Below, in pieces: positions 54,558-63,968 of a stretch of 64,000 nucleotides of DNA. Both the position numbers and the translations under genes were made by a program. How positions within the stretch are numbered: position 1 is the stretch's first letter; every line of letters starts with the position of its first letter. The stretch is from Segatella hominis (lineage in GTDB: Bacteria; Bacteroidota; Bacteroidia; Bacteroidales; Bacteroidaceae), in assembly GCF_004535825.1 (NCBI RefSeq), contig NZ_SGVY01000003.1, positions 1-64,000 on the forward strand, in the 5' to 3' direction. Below the pieces are notes generated by a model that did not search any database, had not been told where the DNA came from, and saw nothing but the letters and a program-made list of their open reading frames with translations.

Positions 54558-55721
54558 ATGAATAAAGATAATTTCAAGGACTTCGCATCCTTCGACGAGT
54601 ATCTTCGACAAGGAGAACCTTCACAGAAGGAAAGTGCCGAGAACTGGAAGACGGCTATCGGATTGCAGGCTGTAGATGGGCTGCAACCATCGGCGTATCT
54701 CATAGATGTGGCAAAACGAAACATCGAAGGAGAAATCACTCTGGATGAAACCAGAAAACTGATTGACTCTTACTATCAGAGCAAGACGGTCCGTACACCT
54801 AAGGATAAAGACGAGGAAGAGGCAGATAAGGTTTCAGCCAACATCGCAAAGATTCTCGCCAGCAAGACCTTTGCCTTCAATACCAACGGATATGTTTCCC
54901 TGCATCGAAGAATATTCGAGGGAGTATTCAAGCACGCAGGAGAAATCCGCCAATACGATATTTCCAAGAAAGAATGGGTGCTCGAAGGAGATTCCGTAAA
55001 CTACCTGAATTGGGAAGACTTGCGAAGAGCCTTGGATTGGGATATTGAGCAGGAGAAGAACTTCTCATATAAAGGTCTGACGGATGATGAGAAGATTGAG
55101 CATATTGCCAAATTCGTATCTGGTATCTGGCAAATCCACGCTTTCAGAGAGGGTAACACCCGAACCACGGCGATTTTCACCATCCAATATCTCCGTTCGT
55201 TAGGATATGAAGTGAACAACGAAATGTTCGCCAAGCATTCCTGGTATTTCCGCAATGCCCTGGTTCGTGCCAACTATCGCAATATTCAGAAAGGCATAGA
55301 CTACTCTCCTATCTACCTGGTTCGTTTCTTCAGGAACTTACTCCTAAAAGATGGTTGGGTTCTCAAGAACAGATATTTGCATATCCAGCCGACTGATGAA
55401 TGGAAGGTACAGCCAAGAATAGGTACCCCACAAGTACCCCGCAAGCTATCCTCAAGTACCCCACAAGTACCCCACAAGTTCAGTCAACATGTGGAGACTC
55501 TTATTCTATCCTTTAACGATGAATATATGACATCTGCGGAAATTATGGGTGCAATCGGACTAAAGGACAGAAAAAGTTTTAGTGAACTATATTTAAACGC
55601 TGCCCTCTCAGAAAAAGCTATTGAAAGGAAATATCCAAACACCCCAAGACATCCACGCCAGCAATATCGGATGACAGAGCTGGCAAAGACTTGGAAAGAA
55701 TGGAACGAGAAAAAAGAATAA
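54558..55721 (+). CDS. Fic/DOC-family protein
   Basis: A 387-aa protein. The Fic core is at about 85-240, with the active-site loop IHAFREGNTRTTAIF near 200 (HxFxxGNxR, His and Arg present, so catalysis is likely: transfer of AMP or a related group to a protein hydroxyl). A Pro/Val-rich linker (TPQVPRK, STPQVPHK) carries a short duplicated sequence, followed by a winged-helix-like C-terminal domain (MTSAEIMGAIGLKDRKSFSE). It has a separate promoter with a 16-bp palindrome. Fic proteins with C-terminal wHTH are often autoregulated and not always toxins. Confidence 0.87.
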   Translation: MNKDNFKDFASFDEYLRQGEPSQKESAENWKTAIGLQAVDGLQPSAYLIDVAKRNIEGEITLDETRKLIDSYYQSKTVRTPKDKDEEEADKVSANIAKILASKTFAFNTNGYVSLHRRIFEGVFKHAGEIRQYDISKKEWVLEGDSVNYLNWEDLRRALDWDIEQEKNFSYKGLTDDEKIEHIAKFVSGIWQIHAFREGNTRTTAIFTIQYLRSLGYEVNNEMFAKHSWYFRNALVRANYRNIQKGIDYSPIYLVRFFRNLLLKDGWVLKNRYLHIQPTDEWKVQPRIGTPQVPRKLSSSTPQVPHKFSQHVETLILSFNDEYMTSAEIMGAIGLKDRKSFSELYLNAALSEKAIERKYPNTPRHPRQQYRMTELAKTWKEWNEKKE

Positions 55722-55758
55722 ATAATATCATAATAAAAATAGAAAACAAAAACAAGTA

Positions 55759-57900
55759 ATGAAGAAAAAAGCAACGGTCCTTATCGCCTCTATCATGGCG
55801 TTCTGCGGAATCAACACCGCGCACGCTGACGAGGGAATGTGGACGATTTACAACTTGCCTAACGCTGTGTATGAGATGATGCAGCGCGAAGGCTTCAGTA
55901 TGACTTACGACCAGCTCTACAACGGCGAGAACGCCTTGAAGAATGCCGTAGTTAATTTCTCTGGCTATTGCTCAGGCGTAGTCGTTTCTCCAGACGGATT
56001 GGTCTTTACCAACCACCATTGCGGTTTCGAGGCTATCAGAAGCCACTCTACCGTGGAGCACGACTATATGCTCAACGGTTTCTTTGCTAAATCTTACGCA
56101 GAGGAATTGCCTAACGAGAATATGTTCGTCAGCTTTATGGTTGACCAGAAGGATGTAACCGATAAGGTGATGAGCCTCGGATACGAGAAACTCGACAACA
56201 AGAAACGCGATGAACTCATCGATTCTCTGGAGAACGAGATGACTAAAGAGGTGAAGAAGAACGATTCTACCCTCCATATCACCGTTCAGCCTTTCTACGA
56301 GGGCAACAAGTGGTACGCTACTACTTACCGCGACTTCACCGACCTGCGTCTGGTTTTCACCGTACCAAAGTCTATGGGTAAGTTCGGTGGTGACACAGAT
56401 AACTGGATGTGGCCTCGCCAGACTTGCGATTTCTCTGTATTCCGTATCTATGCCGACCCTAAGACCAATGGTCCTGCTGCCTACAGCAAGGATAATGTGC
56501 CTTACAAGCCAAAGCGTTGGGCACAGGTTTCCCTCCAGGGTTACAAGGATGGCGACTATGCGATGACCATGGGTTATCCTGGTAGTACCGAACGATACCT
56601 CTCCAGCTATGGCATCCAGATGATGCGTGACGCAGAAAATGCTCCTCGTGCCCAGGTACGCGGCATCAAGCAGGAAGTAATGCAGAAGCACATGCGTGCC
56701 AACGAGGCTGTGCGCATCAAGTATGACAGCAAGTACGCCCAGAGCTCCAACTACTGGAAGAACTCCATCGGTATGAACAAGTGCATCGACTCCATCGGCA
56801 TCGTTAACATGAAGCGTGAGTACGAGACTCGTCTCCGTGCTTGGCAAGATACAGCCAAAGCTGCAAACGACCTCGCCCACAAGGTGGATTTCGACAAACT
56901 CGCCCAGCTCTACAAGGAGAGCGCTGACGTAACTTATGCATGGACCAACTTTGCAGAGTCATTCACTCGCCGTAGCAACGTAGAGTTCTCTACCCGTGCT
57001 TTCAAACTTCAGAATGGCATGGAGGTAAAGGGTTCCGAGAAGAATAAGAAGAAGCAATATCATGAGTTTGAGGACAACTCAGATGAATGGGATATGGCAC
57101 TCGACAAAGAGGTGCTCGCTACCCTTCTGAAAAACTACAAGGAGCACGTTGATGCGAAGTGGTTGCCTAAGTTCTACAACATCATCGACACTCAGTTTGG
57201 AGGTGATTATACGAAATATGTAGATTATCTCTGGGAGAAGTCACTCCTCATGAAGAAGGGTGCTAAGCTCTACTTCAACAAGAAGGGATATGAGAAAGAC
57301 CCAGGTGTAAATTACAGTATGGATCTGAATGACATTTACGCCGACTTCGTAGAGAAGATGGGAGCCGTATCTGATTCTATCGCCGAGCAGGAGAAGTATC
57401 TCTGTGCTGCCAAACTGCGCATGGAGGAAGACATGCCTCACTATAGCGACGCCAACTTCACCATGCGATTGAGCTACGGACAGGTGGGCGGTTTCGACCT
57501 CGGCGGCAAGCCATCAGGCTACTATACTACAGCTGAGAGCATCGTAGAGAAGATGAAGCAGGGCGATAAAGTCATCGATTATTTCGCTGAGCCTATCATG
57601 CACGAACTCCTCTCTGAGAAAGACTTCGGCAAGTATCAGGACAAGACTACAGGCAAGATGCAGCTTTGCTTCTTGACCAACAACGACATTACTGGCGGTA
57701 ACTCTGGTAGCCCAATGTTCAATGGCAAGGGTGAGTTGATAGGTCTTGCATTCGACGGCAACTGGGATAGCCTCAGCTCAGACATCAACTTCGACAAGCG
57801 CCTGGCTCGCTGTATCGGCGTAGATATTCGCTATGTGCTCTACCTGATGGATAAGTGGGGACACGCAGACCGCCTCTTGAAGGAGATCAATGCGAAGTAA
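55759..57900 (+). CDS. dpp7: S46-family dipeptidyl-peptidase, DPP7-type
   Basis: A 713-aa secreted serine peptidase. Signal peptide about 1-23, then the chymotrypsin-like segments CSGVVVSPDGLVFTNHHCGF (catalytic His), GDTDNWMWPRQTCDFSVFRIYADP (Asp) and DITGGNSGSPMFNGKGELIGLAFDGNWDS (Ser). The residue that sets P1 preference, Gly in FDGNW, matches DPP7 (hydrophobic P1) rather than DPP11, which has Arg there. Removes dipeptides in the periplasm for amino-acid catabolism. A strong terminator follows. Confidence 0.92.
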   Translation: MKKKATVLIASIMAFCGINTAHADEGMWTIYNLPNAVYEMMQREGFSMTYDQLYNGENALKNAVVNFSGYCSGVVVSPDGLVFTNHHCGFEAIRSHSTVEHDYMLNGFFAKSYAEELPNENMFVSFMVDQKDVTDKVMSLGYEKLDNKKRDELIDSLENEMTKEVKKNDSTLHITVQPFYEGNKWYATTYRDFTDLRLVFTVPKSMGKFGGDTDNWMWPRQTCDFSVFRIYADPKTNGPAAYSKDNVPYKPKRWAQVSLQGYKDGDYAMTMGYPGSTERYLSSYGIQMMRDAENAPRAQVRGIKQEVMQKHMRANEAVRIKYDSKYAQSSNYWKNSIGMNKCIDSIGIVNMKREYETRLRAWQDTAKAANDLAHKVDFDKLAQLYKESADVTYAWTNFAESFTRRSNVEFSTRAFKLQNGMEVKGSEKNKKKQYHEFEDNSDEWDMALDKEVLATLLKNYKEHVDAKWLPKFYNIIDTQFGGDYTKYVDYLWEKSLLMKKGAKLYFNKKGYEKDPGVNYSMDLNDIYADFVEKMGAVSDSIAEQEKYLCAAKLRMEEDMPHYSDANFTMRLSYGQVGGFDLGGKPSGYYTTAESIVEKMKQGDKVIDYFAEPIMHELLSEKDFGKYQDKTTGKMQLCFLTNNDITGGNSGSPMFNGKGELIGLAFDGNWDSLSSDINFDKRLARCIGVDIRYVLYLMDKWGHADRLLKEINAK

Positions 57901-57976
57901 ATCCTATCTCTGAATCAACAGAGATGATATAAAGAGGTTTATCCTGGGATAAAGATTAGTCTTAGGATGATATAAA

Positions 57977-58037
57977 AAGAGCGGAAAAACAGCTGTTAAC
58001 TGTTAACCTGTTAACTCCTGGCTTTCCGCTCTTGTTT
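57977..58037 (+). terminator. Terminator after the DPP7-type gene
   Basis: AAGAGCGGAAA (57977-57987) pairs with TTTCCGCTCTT (58023-58033); the loop has three TGTTAAC copies. A T-rich tail follows. Confidence 0.75.
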
Positions 58038-58118
58038 TATTTAGTCTTTCTATTCTTATTATCTTGCTGATTTTCAGTTTATTTTTATCTTACAGATTCG
58101 CAACCTACAGAATTCCAA

Positions 58119-58445
58119 TTAATATTGCGAGATATTATTCAGTTCCTTCAATGAAACCTGACGAGGTTTTTCGGCGAGTTTCTTCTTCAATTCATCCACC
58201 GTTATTTCTGCAGATGGATTGAAATCGGCAGAGCGCATGTAATCAATTACACTCTGATAGAAAGCCTTGCCTTCCGGGTATTTGGCAGCCTTCTCCAAAT
58301 CACTCATGCAGACAAGGACCTTTCCGGCTCCCACCTTCCATTCCATGACCAAACCAAGTTTATGATTCCGCTACCATTGCCAGTTGGTGTGCATTTCCAT
58401 TTTGGGCTTGATAAGATTGTCAGAAAGTTGCTTCAATAATTCCAT
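58119..58445 (-). pseudogene. C-terminal remnant of a GH2-like glycoside hydrolase
   Basis: From ATG 58445 the frame reads 24 codons (to HTNWQW), meets TAG at 58373-58371, then continues RNHKLGLVMEWKVGAGKVLV for 83 codons. The latter resembles the end of GH2-type enzymes (RNHKLGL, GKVLVC.SDL, YPEGKAFYQSVIDYM). The catalytic part is missing and the piece lies isolated between unrelated genes. It could be a fragment left after deletion. Confidence 0.6.
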
Positions 58446-58488
58446 ATTTCTTGCCTTATTTGATGTTTACAGCTACAATTATACAAAA

Positions 58489-58545
58489 ATTGCGGTAAAA
58501 ACGCCGCAATTTGCTAAAGAAATTGCTGTATTTTTACCGCAAATA
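58489..58545. repeat. Inverted repeat GCGGTAAAAA/TTTTTACCGC
   Basis: GCGGTAAAAA at about 58489-58498 is matched by TTTTTACCGC at about 58533-58542, with a nested AAATTGCGG/CCGCAATTT. Similar GCGG...CCGC units precede the AAA_14 remnant at 45229. Confidence 0.6.
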
Positions 58546-58609
58546 TGGATATTGCATCAAAACATCCCTTTGATGCAGACTTTCATCTTATTATAAATCG
58601 CTGCCTAAA

Positions 58610-60562
58610 CTACTTCTTCTTAGGACGACGACGAGCCCAACCTTCTTCCTCGAAGTTTGGCTCCTCGCCCTTGAATTTCACATTGTCATTGTTCTGGAAG
58701 AACTGACGCCAGTCGCCTGTTTCCTCCTCACGGCGTGCTTTCTTTCCACCACGACCTTTCTCTGAGCCACGGCTTCCACGACCTCCACGCTCAGAACGAG
58801 CATCATCAGAACCTCTGCGTCCACGGGAACCCTTCTCTGCAGAACGTCCGCCACGACTGCCTCTGCCCTCAGCATCACGTCCACCACGACTGCCTCTGCC
58901 ATGACCTTCCTCGTCAGCATCATTACATCTTACGGTTCTGCCCTTGTACTCAGTTCCGTTCAAAGCCTTCATCACGCGCTTAGCATCCTCCTCTGGCACT
59001 TCGATGTAGGCAAACTTACTCAGCAGATCGATGTGACCAACCTCCTGGCGACCCTTCACGTGCTTGTTCAGATACTGCATGATTTCGCCCGGATAGAAAC
59101 CATCAGCCTTACCCAGATTGATGAAGAGGCGCTTGAATCCAGCCTCAGTTTCGTGCTTTCTGCGACCACCAGAAACCTTGCCACGCTCACCACGACTTCC
59201 ACGATCTTCGCCATTACGTGAACCCTTACCGCTCTCTGGCTTCACAATCTCTGGAGCATTCTTGTAGTAATCCAGGAACTTACCGAAGGTGATGGTCACC
59301 ATCTTCTTGATGATATCCTCCTTGTCGATGTACTCAAATTGGCGGTTGATTTCTGCCATGTATGGTTCAATCTGATCCTCATCCACATCGGTCTTCATGA
59401 TGTCGTCCATCGTCTTAAAGAGCTGCTTCTTGCAGATTTCCTCTGGGGTTGGCAAAACGCCATCCACGAAGTCCTTGCCTATCTGCTTCTCTATCTGGCG
59501 AACCTTGAATTTCTCACGAGTATGGATAATAGAGATGGAAGTTCCCTTCTTTCCGGCACGACCGGTACGACCGCTTCGGTGGGTGTAACTTGCCACATCG
59601 TCAGGCAAACCATAGTTGATAACGTGAGTCAGATCATCTACGTCCAGACCACGTGCTGCCACATCAGTAGCCACCAGGAACTGAACGGTATGGTTGCGGA
59701 ACTTCTGCATGGTGAGGTCTCGCTGCTGCTGGCTCAAGTCACCATGCAGGGCCTCTGCATTATAACCATCCTTGATGAGCTTATCTGCAATATCCTGAGT
59801 CTCCAGCTTGGTGCGGCAGAAGATAATCGCAAAGATGCGTGGATAGAAATCCACCACGCGCTTCAGAGCGAGATACTTGTCCTTGGCATTTACCAGATAG
59901 TAGATGTGGTTTACATGCTCAGCACCCTCGTTGCGCGAACCCACTACGATTTCCTTGTGGTCGTGCAGGTAGTTGAGGGCAATCTTCTCGATGTCCTTGC
60001 TCATGGTAGCCGAGAAGAGAAGGGTATTTCTATCCTCCGGCACGTTCTCAAAGATGGCATTGATGCTCTCAGAGAAGCCCATGTTGAGCATCTCGTCAGC
60101 CTCATCAAGCACCACGTTATTGACGTGCTCCAACTGAGCCACACCACGATTAATCAAATCGAGCAATCGTCCAGGAGTAGCCACGATAATCTGCACACCA
60201 TGCTTCAGGGTGCGTATCTGGCTTCCGATGTCAGTACCACCATAGACTGCAGCAATATGCAAACCGTCGATGTACTTGGCAAAACTGTTCAAATCGTCTG
60301 CTATCTGGAGACAAAGCTCACGTGTAGGACTGAGGATGACAGCCTGCGTCTCCTTGCTATTAGCATCAGTCTTCTGGATAACCGGAATACCGTAAGATGC
60401 GGTTTTACCCGTACCCGTCTGCGCCAACGCAATCACGTCGTTCTTATTACCAAGCAAATATGGGATTACTTCTTCCTGAACTGGCATTGGATTCTCAAAT
60501 CCAAGCTCTTCGATGGCACGGCGAATCTCTTCGCTCACGCCCAATTCTTCAAATGTCTTCAA
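58610..60562 (-). CDS. deaD: DEAD-box ATP-dependent RNA helicase with C-terminal RNA-binding domain
   Basis: A 650-aa helicase. The Q motif, LAQTGTGKTASYGIPV, PTRELCLQI, LDEADEMLNMGF, SATMSKDIEKIA, VATDVAARGLDV and HRSGRTGRAGKKG are all present. After the core comes a DbpA-type RNA-binding fold (GFKRLFINLGKADGFYPGEIMQYL) and a long RG-rich tail of Gly, Arg and Ser repeats. The start codon is TTG (60562-60560): the nearest upstream ATG is out of frame or followed by a stop. The 5' leader is about 130 nt (promoter TAACTTTG at 60706-60699), as often seen for cold-induced helicases. Confidence 0.92.
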   Translation of the reverse strand: MKTFEELGVSEEIRRAIEELGFENPMPVQEEVIPYLLGNKNDVIALAQTGTGKTASYGIPVIQKTDANSKETQAVILSPTRELCLQIADDLNSFAKYIDGLHIAAVYGGTDIGSQIRTLKHGVQIIVATPGRLLDLINRGVAQLEHVNNVVLDEADEMLNMGFSESINAIFENVPEDRNTLLFSATMSKDIEKIALNYLHDHKEIVVGSRNEGAEHVNHIYYLVNAKDKYLALKRVVDFYPRIFAIIFCRTKLETQDIADKLIKDGYNAEALHGDLSQQQRDLTMQKFRNHTVQFLVATDVAARGLDVDDLTHVINYGLPDDVASYTHRSGRTGRAGKKGTSISIIHTREKFKVRQIEKQIGKDFVDGVLPTPEEICKKQLFKTMDDIMKTDVDEDQIEPYMAEINRQFEYIDKEDIIKKMVTITFGKFLDYYKNAPEIVKPESGKGSRNGEDRGSRGERGKVSGGRRKHETEAGFKRLFINLGKADGFYPGEIMQYLNKHVKGRQEVGHIDLLSKFAYIEVPEEDAKRVMKALNGTEYKGRTVRCNDADEEGHGRGSRGGRDAEGRGSRGGRSAEKGSRGRRGSDDARSERGGRGSRGSEKGRGGKKARREEETGDWRQFFQNNDNVKFKGEEPNFEEEGWARRRPKKK

Positions 60563-60698
60563 ATCTTTTTAACCTTAATTCATGTATAATCAAATAGAAG
60601 GCCGAATTCACCCTCCCAGCCATGAATTAGGGTGCAAAATCCTTCTAAAACGCTTGCGGCAACCATATAGTTTTATTAAGATTGCCTAAATTCGGGTG

Positions 60699-60757
60699 CA
60701 AAGTTACGAAAAAACTTTGAATTTCTTGCAGATTTCTCTATTATTTCATTACCTTTG
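60699..60757. promoter_or_regulatory. Divergent promoters of deaD and the DUF3843-like gene
   Basis: Minus: TAACTTTG (60706-60699). Plus: CTTG (60725-60728), 21 bp, TACCTTTG (60750-60757), 26 bp before ATG 60784. Confidence 0.6.
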
Positions 60758-60783
60758 CACGAAATAACAAACAATCGAATGAT

Positions 60784-62382
60784 ATGAAAAAAGTAATTTT
60801 CACTCAAGAATGGATGGCAATGCATCCATACGAGAAACCTAATGAAGTGGATCAATATTATACGGAGTTATCCAATGAAATATACCACGCCCTCGACGAT
60901 GCCTGCTTCACGCATCAGTTCAAAGACGTGGAAGATGCCAAGCAGCTCGCCCTCTGCATCGCCGGATATTTTGAGGACGTGCTCTCCGGTACTTGTATCT
61001 GGAAGACTTTCACCGCAGAATGCAAGAAGCGATATGGTTCATACATCCCATTCTATGAGAACGAAAAGGAGTTTGTCAAGAACTCTCTCAATGAAGATGA
61101 TGCGCCATACGATCCGGACGAGATCAACATCTCCGACATCAAGTTCCTGTGCTGGCACCATTACCAGCAGAGTGCCTACATCCAGGAGGCCGTACCTTTC
61201 CTCTTCAGTACGATAGAACTGGCAGCCAAACTGGTGTATAATCTTCTCGACAAGGAGTATGAAACTGCACCGGAAAACGAGCGTCTGCGTGAATTTCTCT
61301 GCGAGTTGCCTACAGCAGAAGACAAGTTCCTGGAATACAGAGACGTGCTGGCATGGTTTCACTATAACTGCTTCTTCAACATCAACAATCTCAAGCGCCT
61401 GCAGTTCGACCTCGAAAAGCTCGCCCGCTCTCCACAGGGCTTCAATGAAATCATCGCCTACTCCATCCAGATAGAGCACACGATGAACAGCCGCCACAAT
61501 CTTTTGGCTCTCACCTCTGCTGAATGGCTTGCCAAGATCAGCGAGCATCATCCTGCCCACAAACTCTGGACGGACATCGATTACAAGGGAACCAGAGCCT
61601 TCAGAATGATGAAAGAGGATGAGAAATTCTTCTATCTAAAGGATTTGTATGAGGAAGAAGATGATCCGGAGAAGGCCTCAAAGGAGAATCAGGAGAAGGC
61701 AGAAGAAGGGAGCCTCATCAGAGTGCTCAAGGAATCTACCAATATTGGGGATGCTTCTTCCTTCCTCAGCGGCGAGAATGTGCTCGTATGCAATCTCTTC
61801 CGATTTGGTGGAGACTGGTGGCAAACCGGTGCTCTCCTCGATCCTACTTATGAAGACAACAAGGCTCAGATAGAGGCTGAGAGAAATATTCAGAAACACA
61901 AGAAGAGCATCCACGACTACAATCTGCTCAAGCAGAATGGCTATGGAGACAAGTTTGTGTTCATCGAGGATGTCAAAACGATGAAGGAATTCCTGAAGAA
62001 TATCGGTTTCGAACTGCCATCCAACATCAGTTTCCCTCAGAAATACGAAAAGGGAATCATCGTGTACGGAAGTCCTTATACGGGCATCAACATCAGCTTC
62101 GGAACCGCCCATTGCATCGCTTCGCCTGAAAACCCATACTACAATGCCGAGCGTGCAGCAGAGGACAGTTTCAATATCATCTCCGGCAACGGTCTTCCTT
62201 TCCCTTACGAGATTGTTTGCAAGCTGATAGAAAAGGGAATGCTTCCTGATGCCAACATCTTCACCAGCCGATATGTGAAGGAAGAGGGTCTGAAGATTAC
62301 TCAGGCCAATATCCAGTTCCTTGCCGATTACTATCTGATGGGCAGAAAGGACAAGGACTTGTCGCCTGAAGAGTTGTGGTAA
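60784..62382 (+). CDS. DUF3843-like protein, unknown function
   Basis: A 532-aa cytoplasmic protein beginning KKVIFTQEWMAMHPYEKPNEVDQYYTELSNEIY, matching my recollection of the Bacteroidetes DUF3843 family. It is mostly helical, with an acidic stretch (about 285-310) and a beta-containing C-terminal part (FEIVCKLI, GIIVYGSPYTGINISFG). No catalytic motif seen. Divergent from deaD; ends in a bidirectional terminator. Confidence 0.7.
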   Translation: MKKVIFTQEWMAMHPYEKPNEVDQYYTELSNEIYHALDDACFTHQFKDVEDAKQLALCIAGYFEDVLSGTCIWKTFTAECKKRYGSYIPFYENEKEFVKNSLNEDDAPYDPDEINISDIKFLCWHHYQQSAYIQEAVPFLFSTIELAAKLVYNLLDKEYETAPENERLREFLCELPTAEDKFLEYRDVLAWFHYNCFFNINNLKRLQFDLEKLARSPQGFNEIIAYSIQIEHTMNSRHNLLALTSAEWLAKISEHHPAHKLWTDIDYKGTRAFRMMKEDEKFFYLKDLYEEEDDPEKASKENQEKAEEGSLIRVLKESTNIGDASSFLSGENVLVCNLFRFGGDWWQTGALLDPTYEDNKAQIEAERNIQKHKKSIHDYNLLKQNGYGDKFVFIEDVKTMKEFLKNIGFELPSNISFPQKYEKGIIVYGSPYTGINISFGTAHCIASPENPYYNAERAAEDSFNIISGNGLPFPYEIVCKLIEKGMLPDANIFTSRYVKEEGLKITQANIQFLADYYLMGRKDKDLSPEELW

Positions 62383-62401
62383 AGATTGATTTCGTATATT
62401 C

Positions 62402-62455
62402 AAAAAGTTCACTACGCTAACGGCATTTTTTAAGGGGTTAGCGTAGTGGACTTTT
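62402..62455. terminator. Bidirectional terminator
   Basis: AAAAGT-CACTACGCTAAC (62402-62421) pairs with GTTAGCGTAGTG-ACTTTT (62437-62455); about 19 bp between convergent genes. Confidence 0.85.
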
Positions 62456-62465
62456 GATATTTTCC

Positions 62466-63752
62466 CTATTTCAGATTCTTATCCAGAAACTCCAGCATTT
62501 TCTCCTGCGCCTTCAGTCCGCAGGAATGAGGGATTTCCCAAAGCTCCGTATCCAGCAGATTATCAGCCCCCTGACTCTTCCAAACCTTGTGCATTTCGGC
62601 GAAAGCATCCTTTACACCAGGCACGGGAAAGAGCTTGTCTTTTGTGCCATTGATGAAGAGCATCGGTTTCGGACAGGCGAGGGAAGCGATATGGGGATAG
62701 TCGAGATACTGGCGCAATCCAGGAAAGCAATTCGCAAAACCACCATTCTCCTTTCTGCCAAAACGCCTGGTAAGTTGAGCATCCGTGGTAATCATCCAGC
62801 AGATGGAAGCACCCACCCTGATTCTATCCGACAAAGCCGAGAGCATCCACGAGCGATAGGCTCCCATCGAACACCCCACGCATCCGATACGCTTCGCATC
62901 CACCATCGGCAGAGAAGCCAAGAAATCGGTACTGGCCATATCGTCGTAAGTCATGAAGGCAGAAAGGTCACGACCCAGCATCATCATATTGCCGGCGATA
63001 AGATCGTATTTATTTCTATCCACGCCCTCCTTTCGGCCTCGTTCTCCCCACATCGGCGCATCAATCGAGAGCACCACATAACCGTGCTTCGCCAGGTAAT
63101 CGCCCACATACTGACCATCATAAAGCTGGTTTACCCACGCATCTGCATCGTCCAGAACCTCCTGGTTGGCAGCCTTCTTCTTTTCAGAAATCTTCCCATC
63201 CGCATCCTGCTCTTCAGAAGCGATAAAGAAAGGGCGAATCATCTTCTCCTTTCCTATAAAGAGATGGGCGCCATGATCGTGGAGCGCCACCACGGCTGGG
63301 AATTTCCCCGATTTCTTATTCTGAGCAGAAGACAGCAACCCAGCTTCTGCTTTAGGGTTCTTCCCTTCTTCAGAATCCGGAATCAGGAGATAAGCCGTAA
63401 TGCGGGAATAGGCATTAATATTGAAGGCGATTTTCTGCGCCTTATATCCGTCTCTCTGTTCCTCACCGAGCACTTCCATATCCCAAGCCGCAGCCGCCTT
63501 CGGAGGCGTCATCATGCATTCGAATACCTTCTCTCTTGCCACCTCCTTCCACTTCTTGAAGTTTCTGATAGGACTGTTGCCCCAAGCCATCGGATAGGTC
63601 AGTTCCTTCTTCAGTTGCTCCACGTAGGTAGGAATTTCTCCCTCCCATTCATACTTCTCCCGCTTCTGAAGTTTTGGTTTCTGAGAGACCTGTGCAAACG
63701 CTACAGACGCCTGCAGTAATGCAATGATGCTATATGTGATAATCCCTTTCAT
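62466..63752 (-). CDS. Secreted alpha/beta hydrolase (acetyl-xylan esterase/dienelactone-hydrolase type)
   Basis: A 428-aa protein with a signal peptide (about 1-20). The fold is alpha/beta hydrolase: oxyanion region VVALHDHGAH, nucleophile Ser in GCVGCSMGAYRSW, acid Asp in GTKDKLFPV, His in IPHSCG. The N-terminal extension (YVEQLKKELTYPMAW) is typical of the Abhydrolase_7-like esterase group in Bacteroidetes, often carbohydrate esterases; substrate unknown. The leader contains three near-repeats of GATTTCTTATAAA. Confidence 0.8.
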   Translation of the reverse strand: MKGIITYSIIALLQASVAFAQVSQKPKLQKREKYEWEGEIPTYVEQLKKELTYPMAWGNSPIRNFKKWKEVAREKVFECMMTPPKAAAAWDMEVLGEEQRDGYKAQKIAFNINAYSRITAYLLIPDSEEGKNPKAEAGLLSSAQNKKSGKFPAVVALHDHGAHLFIGKEKMIRPFFIASEEQDADGKISEKKKAANQEVLDDADAWVNQLYDGQYVGDYLAKHGYVVLSIDAPMWGERGRKEGVDRNKYDLIAGNMMMLGRDLSAFMTYDDMASTDFLASLPMVDAKRIGCVGCSMGAYRSWMLSALSDRIRVGASICWMITTDAQLTRRFGRKENGGFANCFPGLRQYLDYPHIASLACPKPMLFINGTKDKLFPVPGVKDAFAEMHKVWKSQGADNLLDTELWEIPHSCGLKAQEKMLEFLDKNLK

Positions 63753-63968
63753 TCTGTTGTATCGTTTATAAGAAATCTTTTGTCCTGTTTTATAAGAAAT
63801 CTATTTTTGTTTATCAGATTAGTTATTGTTTGCAAAATTAAGAAATTATCCGCAAAAACAGATGAATAATCTCGATATTTTTGCGTATCTTTGCCTAAAC
63901 ATCAATAAATAATGGATAAGACATCAATAAATAACAGATAAAACATCATAATCATAGAAGATAAAGAC
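63753..63968. repeat. Divergent promoter region with leader repeats on both sides
   Basis: Minus promoter box TAATTTTG (63840-63833) and plus box TATCTTTG (63886-63893). TTTATAAGAAATC at 63765 and 63789 (24 bp apart, a third weaker copy at 63810) lies in the minus leader. CATCAATAAATAA units 22 bp apart (about 63900-63945) lie in the plus leader. Confidence 0.55.

Noticed and set aside
59339-60589. 416-codon plus-strand frame opposite deaD
   Set aside because: Shadow of the helicase core motifs on the other strand.
62454-63719. 421-codon plus-strand frame opposite the alpha/beta hydrolase
   Set aside because: The minus strand carries signal peptide and catalytic triad; the plus frame is rich in Arg and His and shows no domain.
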